From Jilunia laotingensis (GTDB taxonomy: Bacteria > Bacteroidota > Bacteroidia > Bacteroidales > Bacteroidaceae): a DNA stretch of 64,000 nucleotides. The stretch is from positions 3,410,001 to 3,474,000 of the forward strand of contig NZ_JACRTF010000001.1 of assembly GCF_014385165.1 (NCBI RefSeq). Reading direction: 5' to 3'. This document shows positions 8,985 to 17,588 of this stretch, one piece after another (position 1 is the stretch's first letter; each line of letters begins with the position of its first letter). Position numbers and translations under genes: made by a program. The notes below the pieces were generated by a model. That model ran no database searches. It worked only from the letters and a program-made list of their open reading frames with translations, and was not told the origin of the DNA.

Positions 8985-11900
8985 TTACAACTTTCTTTGT
9001 TTCAGATTTCCTTCTTTGTCATACAACATTTTCTCGTAAACCATCTCTACAATCAATGGAAAGATGAATAGAGCAAAGAATGTAGCACCTATCAATCCCC
9101 CTATGATGACAATGGCAAGCGGACGTTGTGATTCGGAACCAATGCCGTGGCTCATGGCGGCAGGCATTAATCCGATGGCAGCCATGGCAGCAGTCATCAC
9201 TACGGGACGTACACGGGAACGCATACTGGTCTTAATCGCTTCCGGTAGAGGCAGTTTCGACTGAATATTGTGCTTGATGTCAGAGATCATGATAACTCCG
9301 TTTTGAATGCAAATGCCAAACAAGGCTATAAAACCGATTCCTGCCGATATGGAAAAGTTGAAATGAGTGATAAGAAGTGCGATGATTCCACCCACAGCGG
9401 CAAACGGGACATTCAACAGCACTAGGCCGGCATCACGTGCATTTGAAAACAAGACGAACAGGATGATGAAGATGATGGCAATACTAACGGGAACCACTTG
9501 TGAAAGCCTTTTAGTTGCCCGTTGTTGGTTCTCGAAGTCTCCCGTCCATTTCAATGTATATCCTTCGGGCAAATGGACGGATGCATTCACTTTCTTCTGT
9601 GCTTCGGCTACGGCTGTGCCCATGTCCCGTCCGCGGACAGAGAACTTCACGGCACAGAAACGTGTATGATTGTCTCTGAATATCAGCAGTGGCCCGGTGA
9701 TAGTCTTAATCTCCGCCAATTCCTTGATAGGGATCATTGTACCGTTCATGGTCGGTACCAATATTTTTCCTATCTCTTCCTCGTTCTGGCGGAATTCCGG
9801 TTTGTAGCGTACCATGATGTTGAACTTCCGTTCGTCTTCATATAGCAATGAGGCGGATTTTCCCCCGATGGCCATTTCGATAATCGATTGCACGTCTTCT
9901 TTTGCCACACCGTAACGTGCCAGGCTTTGCTCGTTTAGCTCGATGCGGAGTTCCGGCTGTCCGATATTCCGGATAACGCCAAGGTCTTCAATCCCCTGAA
10001 CCGTATTCAGAATCTTGTCTATTTCCATCGCTATCTTCTCGGACTTGTAGAGGTCTTTACCGAACACCTTTACAGCGATGGAGCCTTTTACTCCCGAAGC
10101 CGCCTCTTCCACATTGTCTGTGATGGGTTGTGAGAAGTTGAAATCGATACCCGGATAGAGTGAGAGATCTTCTTGCATCTTGTCGATCAGTTGCAACTTG
10201 CTCAGCTTGCTTTTCCATTCTTTTTCGGGATAGATGTCTACATGAAACTCGATATTATAGAATCCGGTGGCATCCGTTCCATCGTTAGGTCTTCCGGTTT
10301 GTGAGAGTACTTGCCGTACTTCGGGGTAGGCAACCAGTTTACGTCTCATCTGGTTGGCAAGTTTGACGGATTCGTCCAGTGAAATACTTTGTGGCAGCGT
10401 GGCACGAATATAGATGGAGCCTTCGTTCAACTGTGGTAAAAACTCTGTTCCCAGCCATGTAAACATCCACAGACCGATGACGGCAACGATACTTGCCAGT
10501 CCGATTGTCAGCTTTCGATGGTCATAGCATTTATTGAAAAAGGATGTTGCTTTCTCATTGACGAAGCGCACGAAAAAGTTGTTTTTCTCGCGTACATTCT
10601 TTTTTAGTAACATGGATGACATCACCGGAACCAAAGTTAGCGTAAACAACAAAGCCCCTAACAAAGCAAACCCCAGTGTATAAGCAAGAGGTGAGAACAT
10701 TTTTCCTTCTACTTTCTGAAAAGAAAAAATAGGGATCAATGCGGTGATTATGATCAGTTTTGAAAAGAATACTGCCTTTGCCTTGTCTTTCGCTGTATGA
10801 CGGATAAGTCCCATTTTCGACATTAAGTTGAAAGCTGGCATACCTACTTCTTTGGCTTTCTTGTCAAGAGCGACAAATACCCCTTCTACCATTACTACTG
10901 CCCCATCGATGATGATGCCAAAGTCGATGGCTCCCATTGAGAGGAGGTTGGCGGACATGCCCATGGCGCGCAGGCAGATAAAGGCAAACAGTAAAGCCAA
11001 CGGGATAACTATGGCGACGACCACCGTTGTGCGCCAGTCCGCCATGAAAATAAGTACGATGAAAGTTACCAGTAATATCCCTTCGACCAGGTTATGGGTT
11101 ACGGTGTTTACCGCCAGGTTTACCAGATCTTCACGGTCGTAGAACGGTACAATCTGCACGTCTTCGGGAAGGATGTTCTTGTTGATATCTTCAATCTTTG
11201 TTTTCAACGCGGCAATCACTTCACCCGGATTTTCTCCTTTACGCATCACAACGATGCCTTGTACCACGTCGTCCTCTTCCATTCTTCCTACTTGTCCCAA
11301 CCGGGGCAGGCTGGATTCGTGTACATCTGCCAAATGACGGACTAGTACCGGTGTCCCGTTAATATTCTTCACTACGATATTTCTCAATTCTTCCAAGTCG
11401 TTTATCAAACCGATACCTCGTACCACATAAGCTTGCGAGCTTTTGGTAATGACATCTCCGCCAACGTTGATGTTACTGTTGGCAATGGCGTTGTAAAGTT
11501 CCAAGGCCGTGATGTCGTAATTGATCAGTTGGTGTGGGTTGACACTGACTTCGAATGTTTTTACCTCACCTCCGAAACTAACAATGTCCGCTATACCCGA
11601 CACAGAACGTAGATTGCGTTCGATCACCCAGTCCTGCAACGTCTTCAGTTCGCGTACACTGCGTTTGTCACTGCGGAGCGTATAGCGGAAAATTTCACCC
11701 GTAGGGCCGTAAAGCGGTTGTACTTCCGGTGTCACTCCGTCCGGCAGGTCAGCATCGTTCAGCAGGTTGTAGACTTGTTGGCGAGCCGTGAAATCTTCCA
11801 CCTGGTCTTCGAACATGACATTGATTACGGAAAGTCCGAAAAGGGTGGTTGACCGGATATCAGTCTTTTTCTGTACCGGGTTCATGGCTATTTCAATGGG

Positions 11901-12110
11901 AATGGTTATGAACTTTTCCACCTCCTCGGCACTTCTTCCCGGCCATTGGGTGATGATGGTGACTTTGGTGTTGGTCACATCGGGGAAGGCATCGATAGGA
12001 GTATGCTTGAACGAAACTACTCCTGCAATAATAGCTATCGTGGTACAGAAGAATATGAAGAATTTATTCTTCAACGAGAAAGCTACAATGTTGTCTATGA
12101 ATTTGTGCAT
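8985..12110 (-). CDS. CzcA-type heavy-metal efflux RND transporter
   Basis: A 1041-residue inner-membrane RND proton antiporter with twelve TM segments in two halves and two large periplasmic loops. TM4 carries DFGIIIDGAVVMVE with Asp396, Asp402 and Glu409. This triad corresponds to that of CzcA (D402, D408, E415) and differs from the copper/silver CusA pattern, so Zn, Co, Cd or Ni efflux is more likely. It works with the adaptor and outer-membrane channel encoded just upstream to move metal across the envelope. The gap to the adaptor gene is 17 nt. Confidence 0.92.
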   Translation of the reverse strand: MHKFIDNIVAFSLKNKFFIFFCTTIAIIAGVVSFKHTPIDAFPDVTNTKVTIITQWPGRSAEEVEKFITIPIEIAMNPVQKKTDIRSTTLFGLSVINVMFEDQVEDFTARQQVYNLLNDADLPDGVTPEVQPLYGPTGEIFRYTLRSDKRSVRELKTLQDWVIERNLRSVSGIADIVSFGGEVKTFEVSVNPHQLINYDITALELYNAIANSNINVGGDVITKSSQAYVVRGIGLINDLEELRNIVVKNINGTPVLVRHLADVHESSLPRLGQVGRMEEDDVVQGIVVMRKGENPGEVIAALKTKIEDINKNILPEDVQIVPFYDREDLVNLAVNTVTHNLVEGILLVTFIVLIFMADWRTTVVVAIVIPLALLFAFICLRAMGMSANLLSMGAIDFGIIIDGAVVMVEGVFVALDKKAKEVGMPAFNLMSKMGLIRHTAKDKAKAVFFSKLIIITALIPIFSFQKVEGKMFSPLAYTLGFALLGALLFTLTLVPVMSSMLLKKNVREKNNFFVRFVNEKATSFFNKCYDHRKLTIGLASIVAVIGLWMFTWLGTEFLPQLNEGSIYIRATLPQSISLDESVKLANQMRRKLVAYPEVRQVLSQTGRPNDGTDATGFYNIEFHVDIYPEKEWKSKLSKLQLIDKMQEDLSLYPGIDFNFSQPITDNVEEAASGVKGSIAVKVFGKDLYKSEKIAMEIDKILNTVQGIEDLGVIRNIGQPELRIELNEQSLARYGVAKEDVQSIIEMAIGGKSASLLYEDERKFNIMVRYKPEFRQNEEEIGKILVPTMNGTMIPIKELAEIKTITGPLLIFRDNHTRFCAVKFSVRGRDMGTAVAEAQKKVNASVHLPEGYTLKWTGDFENQQRATKRLSQVVPVSIAIIFIILFVLFSNARDAGLVLLNVPFAAVGGIIALLITHFNFSISAGIGFIALFGICIQNGVIMISDIKHNIQSKLPLPEAIKTSMRSRVRPVVMTAAMAAIGLMPAAMSHGIGSESQRPLAIVIIGGLIGATFFALFIFPLIVEMVYEKMLYDKEGNLKQRKL

Positions 12111-12127
12111 CGTTTGTCCCTCCGTTG

Positions 12128-13225
12128 TTACTCTGCATTCAATGCATTATAAACCAGCAATGTATTTTTGTTCAGTATCCGCTCTCCTTCGGTTAAACCC
12201 GAAGAAAGGTAGCAGTCCTTACTCAATTGCTTGTAGATTTCCACTTCCTTTATTTCCAGTTTGCCATTATCAGCCACGGTTACTACATAATTTTTTCCCC
12301 CTTCGAAAACGATGGCGTGAGAGTCAATGCGTGGAAGCTTACGGTCGGAAGACTTGCTTATCACAAATACGTTGGTGAACATGCCGGGCTTCAACAGATA
12401 ATTTTCGTTGGTGAGCTTTATGCGGATGTTCATGGTTTTGCTCTCGTTATCCAGCATGTTATATACCTTATCGATGTGTCCGGCAAACTCTTTCCCGGGA
12501 TAAGCGAGGGTAGTGATTCGTACAGGGGCTTCCTCATGTACTTTGCTGATATCGCTTTCGTAGACGTCTGCCATGACCCAGACATTTTCCAGGCCGGAGA
12601 TGGTAAACATTTCATCGTTTTGGTCGGAACGCAACTGCATCTCTTTGTTGATATTCTTCTCGACAATGAATCCCGACACGGGAGCTTTCACTAGGTAAAC
12701 CGATTTTCCTGCCAGATGGTAGATGGAGAAGATCTCTTCTATTCTTTTCTCTTCAGCTTCGGCATTGCTCACTTCCTGGCGGCTTTGCAGTACATCGCGC
12801 TCTGAAGCCATGCCGGAAGCATACATATCTTCTGTCGATTGCAGGTTGCGGCGGGCTATGATGAGTTGTTGGGCAGCTTCTTTTTTTTGTTTTTCGTAGT
12901 CTGCTACTTCTCCGCTACGAATGGTGGCAAGTATGTCACCTTTGCGGACATGATCGCCAATTTCGGCACGTACCTCGGTAACAGTTCCTCCGAAGATAGG
13001 AAATACACGGGCTACCTGTTCCTGATTGAAAGTGACTCTGCCGTTGAGCGTTAATTCATCGGTCACTTCATCGATGCGGACAGTATCGACCGATACTATG
13101 CTTCTTAGGCTGTCGGTCAGGAAAAGTTCCTGAGATGTTGGCTGTGGTGTAACGGAGGAGTCTGTGCAAGCGCCCAATAAGGCGGCACAAAGACAGGCGG
13201 GTAATAAAATCCGGTTCATATTCAT
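12128..13225 (-). CDS. RND periplasmic adaptor lipoprotein, CzcB-like
   Basis: Membrane-fusion protein of about 365 residues. A lipoprotein signal ends in LLGAC. The family order of beta-barrel, lipoyl (GDHVRKGDILATI) and alpha-hairpin segments is visible, with the second lipoyl half VYLVKAPVSGFIVEKN. It bridges the RND pump to the TolC-like channel. The start ATG at 13225 (or 13219) is preferred over a longer frame that would overlap the upstream gene. It begins one base after the preceding stop codon, so translation is probably coupled. Confidence 0.9.
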   Translation of the reverse strand: MNMNRILLPACLCAALLGACTDSSVTPQPTSQELFLTDSLRSIVSVDTVRIDEVTDELTLNGRVTFNQEQVARVFPIFGGTVTEVRAEIGDHVRKGDILATIRSGEVADYEKQKKEAAQQLIIARRNLQSTEDMYASGMASERDVLQSRQEVSNAEAEEKRIEEIFSIYHLAGKSVYLVKAPVSGFIVEKNINKEMQLRSDQNDEMFTISGLENVWVMADVYESDISKVHEEAPVRITTLAYPGKEFAGHIDKVYNMLDNESKTMNIRIKLTNENYLLKPGMFTNVFVISKSSDRKLPRIDSHAIVFEGGKNYVVTVADNGKLEIKEVEIYKQLSKDCYLSSGLTEGERILNKNTLLVYNALNAE

Positions 13226-13226
13226 A

Positions 13227-14492
13227 TTAGTAGTTAAATACAGTTTGTCCGACAATTGTGTTTAGATTTTCCATCGCGAGCAGTATGTTCTTTTTCAACT
13301 CGTATAGTTGTAGACAGGTCTCTTTATAGCTTTGGTAGTAATCGATGAATTCCAACATGCTGATGTTACGCTTTTGGAAATTTTCGTTTACCCCTTCGAT
13401 GAGGTGTCCGAAATTTTGTTCCAATTCGTCATTGGACGAACGGCATAGTTCTACAGCTTTCTGCAATTGGCTGTAAGCAGAATAAAGTTCTTTGTGCGCC
13501 TTCTCGATGGCATATTCTTCTTCTTTACCGTTCTGTTGTATATCTAGTTTTGCGGACTTGATATTTCCCTGGTTGCGATTGAAGATAGGAATGGAAAGGC
13601 TGATTCCTAAAGCGAAATAATTATTGATAAAGTTGCCCGCCCTGTCGTATATCCCTTTTACGGAGAATTCGGGCGCAGCGAGTGAACGTTGAAGTTTCAG
13701 GTTGGCTTTGGCTGCGTTTACATTGGCTCGTGCCATCTTCAGGTCGGGACGGAGGGCGAGCATATGGCTCAGATCGGTGAAGGAGACGGCAGCGGGGTCT
13801 GCTTGTCTCAGCATTGTGTCGTCCAACAATAAGTTTACTTCTTGTCCTACAGGAAGGTTTAATAATAAGTTCAATTCTCCTTTTCGTTCGATAAGATCGT
13901 TCTCCTGCTCGTTTCTCTCTTTCCTTAGCGACAATAATAGGGCTTCCAGCCGGGAACTTTCCATGAGAGAGACATTCCCTTTGCTCTGTTGCATTTTAGT
14001 GGCTTGCAGCAGTTGGCTGACGGATTCTATTTCTTTGTCATATATTTCTAACGAACGAGTGAGGTAGTAAACTTCTACGAAGGTCGTGTTCAACTCGCTG
14101 CGCAGTGTACGTAACACTTCTTCAAACTGATAGCCGGCAATCTCTTTATTAACTTTTTCCAGACGAACTCGTTTGTTCCTTTGTCCGGCAAGATTGATAA
14201 CTTGTTCTATCTCTACACCGGATTCTCCTTCTTTTCCCACATCAAAATATTTGCCGTTCAGACGGTTATATATATTTTGTTCAAGTGATATTACTGGGTT
14301 GTCGAACAGTTTTGCCTGGGCTACTTGTGCTTCTGTCTTATCGATGTTATATCGTTCGGCAATCAAAGCCAGGTTTCGTTCAAGGAATATTTTTTCCGCC
14401 TCTTTTAGTGAGAGTTCTAAACAATTTCCTTGTGCATATAAGCCCTGTCCGCAGAGTGAGATAATGAATAAAATAATAATCAGCCTTTTCAT
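13227..14492 (-). CDS. TolC-family outer-membrane channel, CzcC-like
   Basis: Outer-membrane efflux protein of 421 residues with a signal peptide ending in GLYAQ and two repeated OEP halves rich in long amphipathic helices. It is expected to form the outer-membrane duct of the adjacent RND system. The ATG at 14492 is chosen because a -7 promoter box lies at 14511-14518, which would put the transcription start near 14504, downstream of the longer in-frame start at 14513. It is the first gene of the czcCBA-like operon. Confidence 0.9.
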   Translation of the reverse strand: MKRLIIILFIISLCGQGLYAQGNCLELSLKEAEKIFLERNLALIAERYNIDKTEAQVAQAKLFDNPVISLEQNIYNRLNGKYFDVGKEGESGVEIEQVINLAGQRNKRVRLEKVNKEIAGYQFEEVLRTLRSELNTTFVEVYYLTRSLEIYDKEIESVSQLLQATKMQQSKGNVSLMESSRLEALLLSLRKERNEQENDLIERKGELNLLLNLPVGQEVNLLLDDTMLRQADPAAVSFTDLSHMLALRPDLKMARANVNAAKANLKLQRSLAAPEFSVKGIYDRAGNFINNYFALGISLSIPIFNRNQGNIKSAKLDIQQNGKEEEYAIEKAHKELYSAYSQLQKAVELCRSSNDELEQNFGHLIEGVNENFQKRNISMLEFIDYYQSYKETCLQLYELKKNILLAMENLNTIVGQTVFNY

Positions 14493-14510
14493 CTTTTCTA
14501 TAATTTGGCG

Positions 14511-14518
14511 CAAAAGTA
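14511..14518 (-). promoter_or_regulatory. -7 box of the czcCBA-like operon
   Basis: On the minus strand it reads TACTTTTG, matching TAnnTTTG, 19 nt upstream of the ATG. No clear -33 element is present, which fits an activator-dependent promoter. Confidence 0.6.
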
Positions 14519-14997
14519 AGGCTCTCCTTTCGTAAGACCGCCCGTAGGCGATTATAATAAACTAAGATGAAATTAGAAAGTGATTAGAAAAGTGCATTTT
14601 TTCTTAGGAGTTTAGGAAGATAAGCACCTGCTATATTTTAAGTAGCAGGTTGTTTATAGCAGAGGTTGCCTTCCTTTGTTTATAAGGTACGGTCATTATC
14701 TTCTGAAGGTATGATGTTTTACACCCCCATGTTTCGCAGTGAAACATGGGGGTGTTTGACTGTCAGACATGTACATGTTTAACAGTGAAACATGGGGGTG
14801 TAAAACATCGTACCTTAACTGTCTTCACTTGTTTTGTTCGGACTGTCCGGTAGGCAGGACGGCACTCGACATGTCGATAAAAGGCTTTACGGCTCATCTT
14901 CAGGCGATAGAAGAGCAATCGGTGTCAAAAGCCGGGGAATACCGATACGTCACTCGGCTGAACAGATAAGCTTTTATTGCACATATGGATGCCCCCT
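14519..14997. other. Divergent intergenic region with structured repeats
   Basis: The 560 bp between the efflux operon and the HAD gene hold no convincing gene. They contain a small hairpin (ACCTGCT at 14626-14632 with AGCAGGT at 14644-14650) and a nested inverted-repeat element at 14706-14816. A relatively GC-rich stretch at 14830-14970 has no recognisable coding content. Short open frames here lack recognisable domains, signals or a promoter. Confidence 0.6.
14706..14816. repeat. Nested inverted-repeat element with alternative hairpins
   Basis: Outer arms 14706-14735 and 14787-14816 pair over 30 bp with one mismatch (a possible G-U in RNA). A third copy of the inner 15 nt (GAAACATGGGGGTGT) at 14741-14755 can instead pair with 14721-14735 through a 5-nt loop. 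Between them lie the perfect palindromes TGACTGTCA (14757-14765) and ACATGTACATGT (14767-14778). Two mutually exclusive structures are therefore possible. Confidence 0.85.
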
Positions 14998-15031
14998 TTT
15001 GCGTCAAATTAGGAAAATTCAACTAACTTTG
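14998..15031 (+). promoter_or_regulatory. Promoter of the HAD phosphatase gene
   Basis: A -33 TTTG at 14998-15001 and a -7 TAACTTTG at 15024-15031 are separated by 22 nt, close to the usual 19-21. The predicted start is about 15 nt before the ATG. Confidence 0.65.
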
Positions 15032-15052
15032 CCGCACAAAAAACTATAGAGT

Positions 15053-15745
15053 ATGAAACAAACTTCAGATTTGTCATCTAAATATCAATATCTTCTTTTT
15101 GATCTTGACGGCACTTTAACAGATTCGATACCGGGCATCACCCGTTCCGTAGCTTATGCACTTTCCTATTTCGATATCCATGTGGACGACCTTAATAAGT
15201 TACGTCCCTTTGTCGGACCGCCTTTGCGGGAGTCTTTCGGAGAGTATTATCAGTTTACGGACGAACAGATAGCAAAGGCCATAGACAAGTATCACGAACG
15301 CTATGCCGACAAGGGACTTTATGAGAATGAAGTCTATGCGGGCATTCCTGAGTTTCTGGAGAAAGCCCGTAAACAAGGTTATCAGTTAATGGTAGCTACC
15401 TCCAAACCGGAAGTGTTGGCAAAACGTATTTTGAAACATTTCCATCTCGATAGCTGTTTTTCTTTCATCGGTGGGAGCGGCATGGACGGTTCGCGTTATA
15501 CTAAAGCCGATGTCATAGATTACGTCTTGCATGAGAACGGAGTCACGGATCTGAGTAAAGTCGTCATGATCGGTGATCGTAAACATGACATGATAGGAGC
15601 CGGGAAAGTGGGAATAGACTCCATCGGTGTGCTTTACGGATACGGTGATCGTGAAGAATTGAGCGAAGCAGGAGCCGGTTATATCGTTGATGACGTAGAA
15701 GGGTTGGCGAAACTTCTGTTGAAGGACGAATGTTTGGACAGATAA
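15053..15745 (+). CDS. HAD-superfamily phosphatase, phosphoglycolate-phosphatase-like
   Basis: A 230-residue HAD hydrolase. Motif I FDLDGTLTDS (about 17-26) has the two catalytic Asp. The helical cap follows. Motif II ATSKP is about 119-123, and motif IV is VVMIGDRKHD (about 175-184). Subfamily features resemble Gph/PgmB-type phosphatases acting on small phosphorylated metabolites. The exact substrate cannot be read from sequence. It is cytosolic (no signal) and has its own Bacteroides-type promoter. Confidence 0.9.
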   Translation: MKQTSDLSSKYQYLLFDLDGTLTDSIPGITRSVAYALSYFDIHVDDLNKLRPFVGPPLRESFGEYYQFTDEQIAKAIDKYHERYADKGLYENEVYAGIPEFLEKARKQGYQLMVATSKPEVLAKRILKHFHLDSCFSFIGGSGMDGSRYTKADVIDYVLHENGVTDLSKVVMIGDRKHDMIGAGKVGIDSIGVLYGYGDREELSEAGAGYIVDDVEGLAKLLLKDECLDR

Positions 15746-15812
15746 AACTTAAGAAAGCGCTGATGCTTTTCTGACTTCTGCAATTTTTGTGACATTATAA
15801 TATTAGAATGGT

Positions 15813-16721
15813 ATGGTAAATGATAAGATAGTCTTGAAATCGGTTCGTTATATTTTGTTGGTGTGCCTTTTGTCGGTAGTATCGTATGTACAGGCGCAAC
15901 GTTCGTTGAAGGACGATATAGATTCATTGCTGCAAGGGAAAAAGGCAACGGTAGGAGTGGCTGTCGTTTATGACGGACAAGCACCGTTCACTTATAACAA
16001 TGATCACCGTTATCCTCTGATGAGCGTTTTTAAATTTCATCTGGCATTAACCGTACTCGATCATTTGGATAAGGATGATCTGCCACTCGACACGGAAGTA
16101 TTTGTGGGCAAGGCTGATTTACTTCCCGATACGTGGAGTCCTCTCAGAGATGCGCGTCCGGAAGGAAATTTTAAGATATCGGTTGCCGACTTATTAAGAT
16201 ACAGCATCTCACAGAGTGATAACAATGCTTGCGACATTCTGCTTCGCTTTGTCGGTGGTACGAGAGCAGTCGACAGCTATGTGCGGGGATTGGGAATAGA
16301 AAACTTTGAAATCAAGGCGACGGAAGAGCAGTTGAATGAAGCTTTTGATTGTCAGTACCTCAATTGGGCAACACCGCTTTCTGTCATTCAGTTGATGGAA
16401 AAGTTTCACCGTGAACCCATGTTCGAGAATCCTGTGTATAAAGAGTTTTTGCAGGAAACGTTGATAGAGACTTCCACGGGCAATGACAAATTGAAAGCCG
16501 GATTGCCCGAAGATGCCGTCTTGGGTCACAAGACCGGTTCTTCCGGACGAAACAAAGAGGGAATAAAAGCGGGCGACAACGATATGGGATTTGTGCGTTT
16601 ACCTGATGGCAGGCAATATTCGATTGCCGTCTTTGTGAGTGATTCCAAAGAAGATGATAAAACAAATGCTGCCATTATAGCCGGAATTTCCCGCAAAGTT
16701 TATGAGTACGGCAGACGGTGA
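15813..16721 (+). CDS. Class A beta-lactamase, subclass A2 (CblA/CepA-like)
   Basis: A periplasmic serine beta-lactamase of 302 residues with a signal peptide ending in YVQAQ. Nucleophile motif SVFK is at residues 71-74, SDN at 135-137, omega-loop EEQLN at 171-175 and KTG at 240-242. Motif context (LMSVFKFH, SISQSDNNACDIL, LGHKTGSS) resembles Bacteroides CblA and CepA, which hydrolyse penicillins and cephalosporins. No mobile element flanks it and its base composition looks like its neighbours, so it appears to be a resident chromosomal gene. Its actual spectrum is not predictable from sequence. Confidence 0.95.
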   Translation: MVNDKIVLKSVRYILLVCLLSVVSYVQAQRSLKDDIDSLLQGKKATVGVAVVYDGQAPFTYNNDHRYPLMSVFKFHLALTVLDHLDKDDLPLDTEVFVGKADLLPDTWSPLRDARPEGNFKISVADLLRYSISQSDNNACDILLRFVGGTRAVDSYVRGLGIENFEIKATEEQLNEAFDCQYLNWATPLSVIQLMEKFHREPMFENPVYKEFLQETLIETSTGNDKLKAGLPEDAVLGHKTGSSGRNKEGIKAGDNDMGFVRLPDGRQYSIAVFVSDSKEDDKTNAAIIAGISRKVYEYGRR

Positions 16722-16851
16722 AGCCGGATCAGCCATTAATGTTTTCAAACTCATATTTATCTTTAACAAATTAGAATGAATGACAAGGTGGCAAGTGTTT
16801 TTTGAAGAATAATTCTTATATTTCGGAGTCATTTATTATTCAAAGGCAAAG

Positions 16852-17562
16852 ATGGAAACTACAATTCTAACAACAGCTTTTATCCTCATCGGTCTTGGGG
16901 TGCTGGTAAAGCGTTTTCCGATACTCATAGCAGGATATAACACGATGTCTAAAGAAGAGAAGCGCAATGTGGATGTAAAGGGCTTGTCCACATTCATGTG
17001 TTACAGTCTTGTAGGTTTGGGAACAGCGGTTTTACTGTTTTATTACGCTTGTCTGGGGGTAGGGCATGCCGATTGGGCAAGTTACTGTTATTTTCTGCCT
17101 GTGCTTTACATTCCGTATCTTATTCTCAAAGCGAATAAGTTCGACCATAATCCACCGAAGAAAAGCCGGAAGTATGTGGTTGCCTTCAGTATGGTCATTG
17201 TTGCGGTAATTGCCTCTTTTATGGTGTATGGCAGTGCGCCCGCCGACATAAAGGTGAAGGGGAATAAACTTGTTTTCACAGGTATGTACGGGACTTCCCG
17301 GGCATTGAGAGAGATTTCGGAGATTCGCTTATCGGATACTTTGCCGGATGTGACGCTCCGTTTGAACGGGTTTTCTATGGGAGGCACGAATAAGGGATGG
17401 TTCAAACTCAGGGAAGGAGGATTGTGCCTGATGTTCCTTGCATCGCATACTAAACCCTACATCGTCTTCACTGAGAAGTCCGGTAAAGAAATCTTTTTCA
17501 ACTCGAAGAGCAGTATCCTTACGGAGGCGTTATATCAAGAGCTGAAAACTTTGATAAAATAA
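16852..17562 (+). CDS. DUF3784-like membrane protein with C-terminal PH-like domain
   Basis: A 236-residue membrane protein. The N-terminal part matches the DUF3784 pattern: TM helix, then the cytoplasmic loop LIAGYNTMSKEEKRNVD, then two further TM segments. A fourth TM helix (about 104-122) leads into a beta-rich C-terminal domain (about 127-236) that looks like a bacterial PH-type fold. Function is unknown. It is in the same direction as the beta-lactamase gene and 26 nt upstream of the GH27 gene. Confidence 0.75.
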   Translation: METTILTTAFILIGLGVLVKRFPILIAGYNTMSKEEKRNVDVKGLSTFMCYSLVGLGTAVLLFYYACLGVGHADWASYCYFLPVLYIPYLILKANKFDHNPPKKSRKYVVAFSMVIVAVIASFMVYGSAPADIKVKGNKLVFTGMYGTSRALREISEIRLSDTLPDVTLRLNGFSMGGTNKGWFKLREGGLCLMFLASHTKPYIVFTEKSGKEIFFNSKSSILTEALYQELKTLIK

Positions 17563-17588
17563 GGTTGGCTTTATATACTTATACTCAT

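Noticed and set aside
11788..12378. Long open frame (196 codons) antisense to the RND pump and adaptor genes
   Set aside because: It mirrors the codon pattern of the real minus-strand genes, has no domain or signal sequence, and crosses the boundary of two well-supported genes.
14769..15049. Two short frames in the gap before the HAD gene
   Set aside because: They run through the inverted-repeat element or the HAD promoter, and have no recognisable domain.
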